The notes below the pieces were generated by a model, which was given only the letters and a program-made list of their open reading frames with translations, was not told the origin of the DNA and did not search any database. DNA of 64,000 nucleotides. Source: Steroidobacter denitrificans. Its GTDB lineage: Bacteria > Pseudomonadota > Gammaproteobacteria > Steroidobacterales > Steroidobacteraceae. Within the stretch, counting starts at the first letter, position 1. Every line of letters starts with the position of its first letter. The position numbers and the translations under genes are program-made. Location: NCBI RefSeq assembly GCF_001579945.1, contig NZ_CP011971.1:1452001-1516000 (forward strand), in the 5' to 3' direction. This document shows, one piece after another, positions 32,967-41,146 of this stretch.

Positions 32967-34667
32967 GTGAACGCCCCGCCCGTACCCATAAGCAACAACT
33001 CGCATCCATCCGATGCTCCGGCCGATTCCCTGGCTGATTCCAAGGCCAAAGACGCCAAGGATATGGCCGTCGACATCCATGCACATCGTATTCTGATCCT
33101 GGACTTCGGCGCGCAATACACACAGCTGATCGCACGGCGGGTGCGTGAAAGCGGGGTCTATTGCGAAATCCATCCCTGGGACATGAGCGACGAGGAGGTA
33201 CGAGCCTTCGGCGCGCGCGGGGTGATTCTTTCGGGTGGACCGGAATCGGTCACGCAGATCCACTCGCCGGCGGCCCCGAATGCGATATTCGAGCTGGGGG
33301 TGCCGGTGCTGGGCATCTGCTACGGCATGCAGACCATGGCGCAGCAGCTGGGCGGCCGGGTCACGGCCGCTGTGCATCGGGAGTTCGGTTATGCGCAGGT
33401 GACGATGGTGGCACCGTGCCGCCTGTTCGATGGGCTGCGCGATCACTCGGACGCTCAGGGGCGAGCGGTGCTGGATGTGTGGATGAGCCATGGTGATCGT
33501 GTCGATGAGCTGCCGCCGGGCTTTGTGGCTACGGGTTCCACGAACAGTGTGCCGCTGGCCGCCATGGCGGATGAGTCGCGTCGCTACTATGGTGTGCAAT
33601 TCCATCCGGAAGTGACTCATACCTTGCAGGGCATGCAGTTGCTGGAGCGTTTCGTGCGAGAGATCTGCGGTTGCGAGGCACGCTGGGACGCGGACAACAT
33701 CATCGCCGATTCGATCTCACGAGTGCGTGAACAGGTGGGCTCCGATCATGTGCTGCTGGGCCTGTCCGGAGGCGTGGACTCCTCGGTGGTGGCGGCGCTG
33801 CTGCACCAGGCCATCGGCCGGCAGCTGACCTGCGTATTCGTCGATCACGGCCTGCTGCGCCAGGGAGAGGGCGATCAGGTGATGGAGACCTTCGCCAGGC
33901 ACATGGGTGTGAGGGTGATCAGGGTCAATGCCGAGGAACGCTTCCTGGAGGCCCTCAAGGGCGAGGAGGCTCCCGAGCGCAAGCGCAAGATCATCGGCCG
34001 CCTGTTCGTGGAGGTGTTCGAGGAGGAGTCAGCGAAGCTGCAGGGCATTCACTGGCTGGCACAGGGCACGATCTATCCGGACGTGATCGAATCCGCCGGT
34101 GCCGGCATCAAGATGCCCGACGGCACTGTCCGTGCCGGCAAGGCACAGATGATCAAGAGTCACCACAATGTCGGCGGTCTGCCGGAAAACATGAAGCTGA
34201 AGCTCCTGGAACCGTTGCGCGAACTGTTCAAGGACGAGGTGCGTCGCATCGGCGTGGAGCTGGGACTGCCGCGCGAGATGGTGTACCGCCATCCGTTCCC
34301 CGGCCCGGGCTTGGGAGTGCGCATTCTGGGCGAGGTCACGAAGCGATACGCCGATCTGCTGCGCAAGGCCGACGCCATCTATATCGAGGAACTGCGCAGG
34401 CACGATTTGTACGATCGCAGCAGCCAGGCGTTCGCCGTGTTTCTACCGGTGCGTTCGGTCGCCGTCATGGGGGATGGCCGACGCTATGAGTACGTCATCG
34501 CCCTGCGTTCGGTCGAGACGATCGACTTCATGACGGCGCGCTGGTCGCGCCTGCCATATGAATTCCTGGAACGGGTCGCCAGCCGCATCATCAACGAGGT
34601 CGATGGCATTTCGCGAGTGACATACGACATTTCCAGCAAGCCGCCGGCAACGATCGAGTGGGAGTGA
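32967..34667 (+). CDS. guaA: GMP synthase (glutamine-hydrolysing)
   Basis: GuaA converts XMP to GMP using glutamine. The N-terminal class I glutamine amidotransferase domain has the nucleophile Cys in GICYGMQTM and His/Glu in VQFHPEVTH. The ATP-pyrophosphatase domain has the P-loop [13 protein letters not shown], and the dimerisation domain ends in [11 protein letters not shown] 32967 has AGAGG 6 nt upstream and gives 566 residues with a 40-residue Ser/Asp/Ala/Lys-rich lead. An internal ATG at 33063 ([13 protein letters not shown]) gives a length near 530, usual for the family, so the start is uncertain. Confidence 0.97.
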   Translation: MNAPPVPISNNSHPSDAPADSLADSKAKDAKDMAVDIHAHRILILDFGAQYTQLIARRVRESGVYCEIHPWDMSDEEVRAFGARGVILSGGPESVTQIHSPAAPNAIFELGVPVLGICYGMQTMAQQLGGRVTAAVHREFGYAQVTMVAPCRLFDGLRDHSDAQGRAVLDVWMSHGDRVDELPPGFVATGSTNSVPLAAMADESRRYYGVQFHPEVTHTLQGMQLLERFVREICGCEARWDADNIIADSISRVREQVGSDHVLLGLSGGVDSSVVAALLHQAIGRQLTCVFVDHGLLRQGEGDQVMETFARHMGVRVIRVNAEERFLEALKGEEAPERKRKIIGRLFVEVFEEESAKLQGIHWLAQGTIYPDVIESAGAGIKMPDGTVRAGKAQMIKSHHNVGGLPENMKLKLLEPLRELFKDEVRRIGVELGLPREMVYRHPFPGPGLGVRILGEVTKRYADLLRKADAIYIEELRRHDLYDRSSQAFAVFLPVRSVAVMGDGRRYEYVIALRSVETIDFMTARWSRLPYEFLERVASRIINEVDGISRVTYDISSKPPATIEWE

Positions 34668-34674
34668 GGGGGTC

Positions 34675-34698
34675 GAGACAGCCCGCCGGGGCTGTCTC
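34675..34698 (+). terminator. Stem-loop after guaA
   Basis: A perfect 10-bp stem GAGACAGCCC (34675-34684) / GGGCTGTCTC (34689-34698) with loop GCCG begins 8 bp after the guaA stop. No T-run follows, so intrinsic termination would be weak. It is the only strong hairpin at the end of the guaB-guaA unit. Confidence 0.55.
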
Positions 34699-35065
34699 CA
34701 GCCTCGTCGTCGGGCGGCGCGCAAGCCGCGATAGGAAAGGGGCGCCGCGGGCGAAGCGCCTTACGATGTGTTCGGCAGCACTTGATCGTCTCCTTGAGTT
34801 CGGTTGGGGAAAGGTCCCGTGGCGCGCGTCGGGGCCTTGGTTGTAGGTACGTATTTCCGCGAGAAAGCGTCGGACTACGGCGCGACCGGCACGGCTGCGG
34901 GCCTTCGATAACGGTTCGAACGACAACCAAGCTCGATCAGTACCCCAGGCCCAGGACGCTCGGGCCGGCGCTGCCGATTTCAGGGTGCCGGACCGCCGTG
35001 CGGTGGTCTGGTTCCGGGCCATAGGTTCCGCTTGACGGAATCTCTAACGCGGATCATCATATTGC
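34699..35065. other. Non-coding stretch between guaA and higB
   Basis: About 370 bp with no credible gene on either strand. A loose inverted repeat CTTGGTTGT (near 34840) / ACAACCAAG (near 34923) flanks 80 bp of GC-rich sequence. The last 30 bp become AT-richer (catcatattgcatg) just before the higB ATG, where a promoter would be expected. No tRNA, integrase or clear element boundary was seen. Confidence 0.5.
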
Positions 35066-35344
35066 ATGATTCGCTCATTCGCGTGCGCCGATACCGAGGC
35101 CTTGTTTCACAGCCGCTCGGTATCCCGCTTCCGCAACATCGAGCGCGTCGCGAGGCGTAAGTTGCTCCAGATCCACGCCGCCACCGAGCTTGCCAGCCTG
35201 CGAATCCCGCCGGGCAACCGGCTGGAGGCGCTGAGGGCCGACCGCAAGGGTCAGCACAGCATTCGCATCAACGACCAGTGGCGGATCTGTTTCGTCTGGA
35301 AGTCGGATGGAGCGCACAACGTCGAGATCGTGGACTACCACTAG
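35066..35344 (+). CDS. higB: HigB-type (RelE/ParE superfamily) toxin
   Basis: This is the toxin of a HigBA module; HigB relatives are ribosome-dependent mRNA endonucleases. The 92-residue protein shows the family pattern IRSFACADTEALF, the central LRIPPGNRLEALRADRKGQ and the strand YSIRINDQWRICF-like HSIRINDQWRICFVW, ending DYH. The toxin-first order followed 11 bp later by the antitoxin is typical for HigBA. It opens the accessory region. Confidence 0.93.
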   Translation: MIRSFACADTEALFHSRSVSRFRNIERVARRKLLQIHAATELASLRIPPGNRLEALRADRKGQHSIRINDQWRICFVWKSDGAHNVEIVDYH

Positions 35345-35355
35345 GAGTTCGAAAC

Positions 35356-35661
35356 ATGCCCAAGTTGCTCGAGGAGATTCATCCCGGCGAGATCCTGCTG
35401 GAGGATTTCATGAAGCCCATGGGCGTCAGCGCTCGCCAGCTCGCGGCGGACATCGACGTCTCGCCGAGCCGGATCAGCGAGCTCGTGAACGGGCAGCGGC
35501 CCATCACGGCGGACACCGCGCTTCGGCTCGGGATCTTTTTCGGCATGGAGCCCAGGTTCTGGCTGAACCTGCAATCCGAGTACGACATGCGGGTCGCAGA
35601 TCGGGAACTGCGCGCGAAGCTCGCGCCGAGGATCCGCGTCCTTCACCCGGTCGCCTCGTGA
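35356..35661 (+). CDS. higA: HigA-type antitoxin (XRE family)
   Basis: This antitoxin and autorepressor partners HigB. The 101 residues carry IHPGEILLEDFMKPMG, a helix-turn-helix (about 27-50, ARQLAADIDVSPSRISELVNG), QRPITADTALRLG and FFGMEPRFWLNLQ. This pattern is diagnostic of the HigA family. The ATG at 35356 follows the higB stop by 11 bp with GGAG upstream. Confidence 0.94.
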   Translation: MPKLLEEIHPGEILLEDFMKPMGVSARQLAADIDVSPSRISELVNGQRPITADTALRLGIFFGMEPRFWLNLQSEYDMRVADRELRAKLAPRIRVLHPVAS

Positions 35662-36018
35662 CCGTCCGCGCTCGATACCGCGCCCGATCGAGAGGTGAGA
35701 GACGTCCTGCCCTCGCAACTGGGCGTCGCTGATCTTCACTGAACAGCAAATATCGCCATCTCGCCGAATGTCAGATGCCACGGTCACCATGGGCGCAGGC
35801 GGCGAGCGCGGCTTCGCCACGCCAACAGCAGCGATGTTGTCCTGGCAGCCCCGTGTTACCCGTGAAGGGCGTGTCGTGACGGTAAAAGAATCGCCTGAAA
35901 AGCTAGTGGCGACAACAGTTTATGCCGTTTGATGCCACCCCCTTCTCGATCCCGACTCAAGTGCCCCGACGGGCTGCGTCTTGCTGCGCGATCGCGTGCG
36001 GCGAAGCGATAGACCGCG
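35662..36018. other. Non-coding stretch after higA
   Basis: About 360 bp with no convincing gene. Frames on both strands are short or rich in unlikely residues. It probably represents decayed DNA of the accessory region. No repeat or hairpin with clear function was found. Confidence 0.4.
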
Positions 36019-36288
36019 ATGGATTTCGAAAGCTGGCCACGGCGGACGCGCCGACTGTTCTCGATAGATATCGATCGATGGTGGAAGCTGCGCTCGGAGA
36101 TCTCACTCGAAGTGGCGGTATATCTGACGGTAAAGCCAGCGCGGTGCGACGCGTTGGCCAAGCGAATCAACGGCTTGCAAGAGCTGTTGACGATCGAGTG
36201 GAATGACGAACTTTTCGCATTCGGATCCCATTTCCGGTTCTCGCACTCATTCAAGGGATCGGTTCGATTCGATGTGTCGGCGGCGTAG
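36019..36288 (+). CDS. Possible small hypothetical protein
   Basis: An 89-residue frame with a fairly protein-like composition (RWWKLRSEISLEVAVYL, then LTIEWNDELFAFGS and FRFSHSFKGSVRFD). I recognise no family. It could be a real orphan in the toxin-antitoxin region or a remnant. No good ribosome site is seen, and a 132-residue frame on the opposite strand overlaps it. Low confidence. Confidence 0.3.
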   Translation: MDFESWPRRTRRLFSIDIDRWWKLRSEISLEVAVYLTVKPARCDALAKRINGLQELLTIEWNDELFAFGSHFRFSHSFKGSVRFDVSAA

Positions 36289-36356
36289 GTGGGCGGTTCG
36301 ACAGTGGATGTCGGCGTCCCAGGCGCCGAACATCTAGGGTCACGATCAACGTAGCT

Positions 36357-36677
36357 TCACACGCCGAAATCTTCCCGGAAGCGATCAATCTGATGCATCC
36401 GCTCGTGCAGGATCGTTACGATGCCGATATCGCCGTTTGAGAGGCGGCGCCAGTAGACGAAGTGCTTTTCGTGCCGAAAGAAGTAGCCCTCGATGCCGAA
36501 CTCGGCTGGGATGGGCTTGGATTTCGTCTTGCGGGTTTCGATGCCGTCGAATGCCTCGAACAAGCCGGTGATGTACTGGTTGGCCTGCCGAGTACTCCAG
36601 CGGTCCCTCGTGTAGCGGTAGATCTCATCCAGTCGGTACGAGGCCGACTCCTGGACTCGGACGTGAACGTTAGTCAC
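36357..36677 (-). CDS. parE: ParE-type toxin (RelE/ParE superfamily)
   Basis: This is the toxin of a ParDE module; characterised ParE toxins poison DNA gyrase. The 106 residues show ARxxLxxIYxYTxxRW-like SYRLDEIYRYTRDRWS, GIETRKTKSKPI, IEGYFFRHEKHFVYW and the closing IVTILHERMHQI, which fit the family well. It starts with GTG four bases after the parD stop, so the two are co-translated on the minus strand. Confidence 0.9.
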   Translation of the reverse strand: MTNVHVRVQESASYRLDEIYRYTRDRWSTRQANQYITGLFEAFDGIETRKTKSKPIPAEFGIEGYFFRHEKHFVYWRRLSNGDIGIVTILHERMHQIDRFREDFGV

Positions 36678-36681
36678 GCCG

Positions 36682-36942
36682 TCAGGTCTGGTTGCGCGCG
36701 ATGACCTCCGCCGCGGTCAATCGCTGATACGAGGATTCCGGGGCCGCATAGGCATGGGTCAGTTCGGCCTTCAGCCGCTCGAACGCTTCCTTCTCTTGGC
36801 GTTCCTTGTCGCGGCGAATCAGATCCCGCATGTATTCGCTGACGTTCTCGTAGGCGCCATGCTCACCGACGTTCGCAGCGACGAAGTCGCTGAGAGCGCC
36901 GCTGAGGCGAACCGTCATGGTCGTCGTGGTGGTTCGGGACAT
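36682..36942 (-). CDS. parD: ParD-type antitoxin (CopG/ribbon-helix-helix)
   Basis: This antitoxin and DNA-binding autorepressor pairs with ParE. The 86 residues begin with a beta-strand TTTMTVRLSGALSDFV, then NVSEYMRDLIRRDKER. Together these form the ribbon-helix-helix fold typical of type II ParD. The charged C-terminal half would wrap ParE. An inverted repeat with AT-rich spacer lies 24 bp upstream, the expected operator. Confidence 0.9.
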   Translation of the reverse strand: MSRTTTTTMTVRLSGALSDFVAANVGEHGAYENVSEYMRDLIRRDKERQEKEAFERLKAELTHAYAAPESSYQRLTAAEVIARNQT

Positions 36943-36965
36943 GACTCAATTCCTATTATCGTCTC

Positions 36966-36992
36966 GTATTCAATATAATTAAAGTTGAATAC
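36966..36992 (-). promoter_or_regulatory. Probable parDE operator/promoter
   Basis: An 8-bp perfect inverted repeat GTATTCAA (36966-36973) / TTGAATAC (36985-36992) flanks an 11-bp AT-rich spacer that includes TATAAT on the plus strand. It lies just upstream of parD. Dyad sites at this place are where ParD-ParE complexes autorepress. The exact promoter boxes for the minus strand are unclear. Confidence 0.6.
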
Positions 36993-37107
36993 ATAGGCAA
37001 GACCCGGCAGTTCCGCCGCCGTCTAGCGCTTCGCGGAGGATGCAGTGGCTCGCTGTGGAGCTACTTAAGCCAACTTGATATTCATGGGCTCTCATCTTTT
37101 TATAGTT

Positions 37108-37140
37108 GAATTACAGATATTTTACTAATATCTGTAATTC
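37108..37140 (+). promoter_or_regulatory. Perfect 14-5-14 palindrome before hipBA, likely operator
   Basis: GAATTACAGATATT (37108-37121) and AATATCTGTAATTC (37127-37140) form a perfect 14-bp dyad around TTACT. It lies 47 bp upstream of the hipB ATG, in an AT-rich segment unlike the surrounding GC-rich DNA. HipB-type regulators bind dyads before their own operon, so this is the expected autoregulatory site. A TTATAT-like -10 follows near 37143. Confidence 0.7.
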
Positions 37141-37186
37141 GGTTATATTGCGTTTATCTGATTTGCGGGTACTCACTGTGCGAGCG

Positions 37187-37438
37187 ATGTCACATCCTCT
37201 GGTCACCGCCGGCCAACTTGGGTCGATGCTGCAGGCCGCGCGTAAGGCCCAAGGGCTGACCCAGTCGGCCCTGGCTAGCCGTATCGGCTTAAGCCAGTCG
37301 CGTGTCTCTCATCTCGAACTCAATGCCCACGAGCTGAGCGTGGAGCAACTCCTTGCATGGTGTGCAGCGCTGGGCTTGGAGTTGGCCGTGGGGACGCGGG
37401 CCAAGGCCGCAGTGTCGACGGCGACCACGGATTGGTGA
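37187..37438 (+). CDS. hipB: HipB-type antitoxin (XRE helix-turn-helix)
   Basis: This DNA-binding antitoxin pairs with the HipA kinase. The 83 residues from ATG 37187 hold a compact HTH: GSMLQAARKAQGLTQSALA, then IGLSQSRVSHLELN, followed by LSVEQLLAWCAALGLEL. The ending LELAVGTR is typical of HipB-like proteins that form a beta strand in the dimer. Upstream in-frame TTG or GTG starts would run into the operator palindrome. The stop is one base before the hipA ATG. Confidence 0.9.
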   Translation: MSHPLVTAGQLGSMLQAARKAQGLTQSALASRIGLSQSRVSHLELNAHELSVEQLLAWCAALGLELAVGTRAKAAVSTATTDW

Positions 37439-37439
37439 C

Positions 37440-38780
37440 ATGGGGCGTCGATCGCACAGCCGCAGCCTGTCCATTTGGACCAACGGTCTTCGCGTGGGCC
37501 GATGGACGATTCCCGCTCGCGGCGAGGTGGAACTGCAGTACGATTCGGGCTGGATGGGGGCTGATATCGGCCGACCGCTGTCGTTATCGCTGCCGTTCAA
37601 TCTGCAGAACCTGCCGGTCAAGGGTGAGAAGGTCGCCAATTACTTCGACAACCTGTTGCCGGACAGCGATGCGATCCGACGCCGCGTAGCCGAGCGATTC
37701 AGGACGGGCTCGACCGAGCCGTTCGACTTGCTGAAGGCCATCGGGCGCGATTGCGTCGGCGCAGTCCAGATCCTGGACGAGGATGAGGTGCCCAGCGACT
37801 TCGATCAAATCGAGGGCGTGCCTCTGTCCGAGGAAGACATCGAGCGGCATCTTATCGAAACCGTTTCGCCGCAGGCCTTCGCTGCGGGCCGAGATCCGGA
37901 TGCGGACTTCCGCATCTCGCTGGCCGGTGCGCAGGAGAAGACGGCTTTCCTGTGGTGGGGCGGGCAATGGCTGGCGCCGCGTGGCGCCACACCGACGAGC
38001 CACATCTTCAAGCTTCCGCTCGGCTTGATGGGTGGGCGGCGGGCGGACTTCAGCACGTCCGTCGATAACGAATGGCTGTGCTTGCGGGTGCTGAAAGCCT
38101 ACGGATTGCCCGTGGCCGATGCCAGCATCGCGACCTTCGGCCGGCAACGTGTGCTGGTGGTGGAGCGTTTCGACCGGCGCGCAGCACCCAATGGGCAATG
38201 GCTCATGCGTCTGCCACAGGAAGACTTTTGCCAGGTCGAGGGCTGCTCGCCATTGCGCAAGTATGAGAACGAGGGCGGTCCAGGGCTCAAGGCTCTGTTC
38301 GGCACGCTGCGGCAATCGGTAAACGCCGAGGCCGACATGAGGACGTTGATGGCGGCGCAGGTGCTGTTCTGGTTGCTGCGGGCGCCCGATGGCCATGCCA
38401 AGAATTTCAGCATCCAGCTTCTGGCACGCGGTCGTTTCCAGTTGACGCCGCTGTACGATGTGATGTCGGTGTACCCGGTGTTGGGCGATGGTCCCAACCA
38501 GTGGTCGCCGTATGGGATCAAGTTGGCGATGGCCTTGCTCGGCAAGAACCGGCACTACGAGATGCAAGATGTCCAGCGCAGGCACTTCAACAGCACGGCG
38601 CAGAAGGTTGGCTACGCATCGACCGCTGAGCCGATCATCGAAGAACTTCTGGCTCGTACTCCCGCGGCCATTGCCGAAGTGCAAGCCGAATTGCCACAGG
38701 GCTTCTCATCGCGTGTCTGCGATGCCATCCTGGGCGGGCTTGAGCAGGCGGCCAGAACACTTGGTGGGATGGCGCCGTAA
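37440..38780 (+). CDS. hipA: HipA-type serine/threonine kinase toxin
   Basis: HipA kinases inactivate translation factors or tRNA synthetases (GltX in E. coli) and induce persistence. The 446-residue protein has the N-subdomain motif FDNLLPDSDAIRRR, the autophosphorylation/P-loop Ser160 in SLAGAQEKTA, Lys191 in IFKLP, the catalytic APDGHAKNFS (Asp317, Asn322), and metal-binding Asp340 in PLYDVMSVYP. All key kinase residues appear intact, so it is probably functional. It starts one base after hipB. Confidence 0.94.
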   Translation: MGRRSHSRSLSIWTNGLRVGRWTIPARGEVELQYDSGWMGADIGRPLSLSLPFNLQNLPVKGEKVANYFDNLLPDSDAIRRRVAERFRTGSTEPFDLLKAIGRDCVGAVQILDEDEVPSDFDQIEGVPLSEEDIERHLIETVSPQAFAAGRDPDADFRISLAGAQEKTAFLWWGGQWLAPRGATPTSHIFKLPLGLMGGRRADFSTSVDNEWLCLRVLKAYGLPVADASIATFGRQRVLVVERFDRRAAPNGQWLMRLPQEDFCQVEGCSPLRKYENEGGPGLKALFGTLRQSVNAEADMRTLMAAQVLFWLLRAPDGHAKNFSIQLLARGRFQLTPLYDVMSVYPVLGDGPNQWSPYGIKLAMALLGKNRHYEMQDVQRRHFNSTAQKVGYASTAEPIIEELLARTPAAIAEVQAELPQGFSSRVCDAILGGLEQAARTLGGMAP

Positions 38781-38845
38781 GCAGGCGAAGAGCAGGGCGT
38801 TCCGGGGCAAGTTCGAGCACGAAGATGCAATCTGATCGACGATAA

Positions 38846-39199
38846 GGTCGAAGGTTCTTTCTGGAGACCTGCCTCGACCAGATCCGCTACAGGCGAGAGT
38901 TGCTCGATCCATCAGAACTCCAGCGTCGCAAGGAACTTTACGTGCGCGATGAGGAGAGTGCGGAGCGACCACCGAAGCGAAGCTTCACCGTGCCGCGCGA
39001 AGCGTTGCTTGCAGGAGAGCTGGAGCGCCGGCGCGTTCCGAAGTCGATCGACACGAGTGAGCGTACGGCGCGTCGCGTGATTTCCGCTCTGCTCGAAAAA
39101 CGCCTGCTCACGTCGGGTTCGCACAAGGTGCCTTTGCGGCTGGGTTTCCCGATCGACGTCGTCGAGCACTGGTTTCCGAAGCTGTATCCGGCGACGTGA
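38846..39199 (+). pseudogene. 3' remnant of a Fic-family gene
   Basis: From 38846 an open frame encodes FFLETCLDQIRYRRELLDP and then a winged-helix segment (TSERTARRVISALLEKRLL, LRLGFPIDVVEHWFPKLYP). This is the C-terminal end of long Fic/DOC proteins. Just upstream is an in-frame stop (38843-38845). No Fic core motif HxFxDGNGR exists before it, so the AMP-transferase part has been lost. It may still be read from an internal ATG at 38900 as a 99-residue piece. It is probably a relic joined behind hipA. Confidence 0.65.
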
Positions 39200-39309
39200 T
39201 GGGCAAGGCCGGCGACTGGGAATTCACGAAGCGCTTCCGCCGCGGCGTTTTCGGATGGCGCGCGAGTCGGCTGGTCAGCGAACGCATTGCCGAGGCGCTG
39301 GCGGAAATC
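39199..39309 (+). pseudogene. 5' fragment of a gene that followed fic
   Basis: An ATG overlapping the stop of the fic remnant (TGATG) starts MGKAGDWEFTKRFRRGVFGW and continues to about AEALAEI. This resembles, from memory, the N-terminus of a conserved hypothetical protein. After about 39309 the frame turns into unlikely residues at the junction with the convergent oxidoreductase. I read it as truncated at its 3' end. Together with the fic tail it marks a deletion scar. Confidence 0.4.
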
Positions 39310-39338
39310 CTACTTCTCAGCCCTGCTGAAAATGGGGA

Positions 39339-40628
39339 TTACTCCTCCTGCTTGTGCACCTCGCGTAGCGATACAATCCCGAGTGCCTTGAGTACATACT
39401 TCTCGTAGATGGGTGTTACCGAACCGGTCCGCACCTTATGCAAGAAGTATTTCTCGAAAGCGATCTTTGCCAGATGCACCCATTTGCCTTCTTTCGCCCA
39501 CGTCACATTGCGAGGTGGAATCTGCGGCAAGGCGACGAACGCCGCGCCAGTGTCGCCGAAATCGGCCAGGCAGATCGCATTCCATGTTGCGCGCGCTTGC
39601 GCCGGCTTGTTAGCGAGTTCCGCGGCGATATTTTCACAGATTGCGCTCACCATCGACTCGATCATGTAACCTGTTTTGGGCGCACCGACTGGCACCGGGG
39701 TCGATTCGACAGGAGGGATGGCGACGCAGACGCCGGCGGCAAAAATATTTCGATATGCCTTGGCGCGCTGATACTCATCGATCAATACGAGTCCGCGCGG
39801 GTTACACAGATCTGGTACCGCCGCGACAGGATCTATGCCCTTGAAGGCCGGGATCACCATCGAGAACTTGATCGGCAACTCGTGTTCCTTGCGGACTTGA
39901 CCGTCCTCATTCACCTCGGTCGCTTTCAGTTGGTTTGCCGAGGCTGCGAGGATTTTGGCGTTTGTTATCCATTTGATATCCCGTTTTCGCAGCTCAGACT
40001 CCATCAGGCCCTTGCTATCGCCCACGCCGCCGAGGCCCATATGACCGATATAGGGTTCGCTTGTGACGAAGGTCATCGGCACTCGGTCACGCACTTTACG
40101 CTTGCGTAGATCGGTGTCGAGAATCATTGCGAACTCATACGCGGGTCCGAAGCAACTGGCACCGGGTGTGGCGCCGATCACGACCGGTCCTGGGTCTGTC
40201 ACGAAGTGTTGGTATGCCGTCCATGCGGCCATCGCATGAGCCTGTGTACAGACGGAGTGCGTGTGTCCGTCAGGACCGAGTCCCGGCACTTCCTCAAAGG
40301 CGAGCTTAGGGCCGGTAGCGATCACCAGATAATCGTAGCTGACCACCTGCCCGTTGTTGAGACTGAGCGTGTTCGTCGACGCATCGATCGATTGCACGAG
40401 CTGCGGTATCCATGCGATGCCTTTTTTATCCATGGGCGATCGCAAGTCCACGCGCACATTGTCGGGCTTTCGCCAACCCACGGCGATCCAGGGGTTCGAC
40501 GGGGTGAACTCGAAGTACGGTGAACTGCCGATCAATGTGACGCGATGTTTCTTGCTGAGCTTCTTGCGCAGTTCAAGCGCCGCCGGAACTCCACCGATAC
40601 CAGCACCCATGACGATTACATGTGCCAT
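39339..40628 (-). CDS. sqr: Sulfide:quinone oxidoreductase
   Basis: This flavoprotein oxidises sulfide to sulfane sulfur and passes electrons to quinone at the inner membrane. The 429 residues start with an FAD-binding VIVMGAGIGG. The three cysteines of characterised SQRs (128, 160, 356 in Acidithiobacillus) match Cys127 (HSVC), Cys159 (PGASCFGPAYEF) and Cys353 (NAICLADFGD). The FAGVCVAIPP second FAD motif and an amphipathic C-terminus (FEKYFLHKVRTG) for membrane contact are seen. GGAGG sits 5 nt before the ATG. A DUF302 gene lies upstream in the same direction. Confidence 0.88.
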   Translation of the reverse strand: MAHVIVMGAGIGGVPAALELRKKLSKKHRVTLIGSSPYFEFTPSNPWIAVGWRKPDNVRVDLRSPMDKKGIAWIPQLVQSIDASTNTLSLNNGQVVSYDYLVIATGPKLAFEEVPGLGPDGHTHSVCTQAHAMAAWTAYQHFVTDPGPVVIGATPGASCFGPAYEFAMILDTDLRKRKVRDRVPMTFVTSEPYIGHMGLGGVGDSKGLMESELRKRDIKWITNAKILAASANQLKATEVNEDGQVRKEHELPIKFSMVIPAFKGIDPVAAVPDLCNPRGLVLIDEYQRAKAYRNIFAAGVCVAIPPVESTPVPVGAPKTGYMIESMVSAICENIAAELANKPAQARATWNAICLADFGDTGAAFVALPQIPPRNVTWAKEGKWVHLAKIAFEKYFLHKVRTGSVTPIYEKYVLKALGIVSLREVHKQEE

Positions 40629-40753
40629 CGTTGCCTCCAGCAGCTCAAAGTTGCGTCAACTTCACAGGCGTTCCGAGATTTCGGATACTGCCGAACATAT
40701 GTGGATCCACGGCGCGCATTGCGCGAACGCCGAGCTGAATTGGATGCCACCTA

Positions 40754-41146
40754 TTACAGCGCCTCTAAGATTCGCTCCAGCCTGGCTCGTACTTCGCGTG
40801 CAACAGGTTCGACATCGGCCCGTTGGACAAGAGCGAGCACCGCAATGGGATCCATGAATTCAACATGAACCTGTTGCTTCTCATCCTGGCGCACGAGGAC
40901 ATTGCACGGTAGCAGCAGCCCGATCGAGGGTTCCAAGGCGATTGCCCGATCGGCCAGGGTCGGATTACACGCCCCGAGAATTCGATATGGGGATATATCT
41001 TTGCCCAGCTTCTTCTTGAAAGTCGCTGCGACATCGATATCCGTCAAAACACCGAATCCCTCGTTCCGCAAGAGCTGTGTGACGCGCTCAATGGCCTGAT
41101 CGAACGGGAGTCCGACAACCTTTCCAAATCCATAGGTAATATTCAC
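40754..41146 (-). CDS. DUF302 domain protein
   Basis: The 130-residue soluble protein is of the DUF302 family: GFGKVVGLPFDQAIERV, LRNEGFGVLTDIDV, ILGACNPTLADRAI, and LLLPCNVLVRQDE are all hallmarks. Biochemical function is unknown; members often neighbour sulfur, copper or thiosulfate genes, matching the sqr gene 125 bp downstream. It begins with GTG that overlaps the stop of a 67-residue upstream frame (41143-41346) by 4 bp (GTGA). No clear ribosome site precedes it. Confidence 0.88.
   Translation of the reverse strand: MNITYGFGKVVGLPFDQAIERVTQLLRNEGFGVLTDIDVAATFKKKLGKDISPYRILGACNPTLADRAIALEPSIGLLLPCNVLVRQDEKQQVHVEFMDPIAVLALVQRADVEPVAREVRARLERILEAL

Noticed and set aside
34484-34930. Minus-strand frame of 148 codons around the guaA end
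   Set aside because: Mostly antisense to guaA and without protein-like composition in the remainder.
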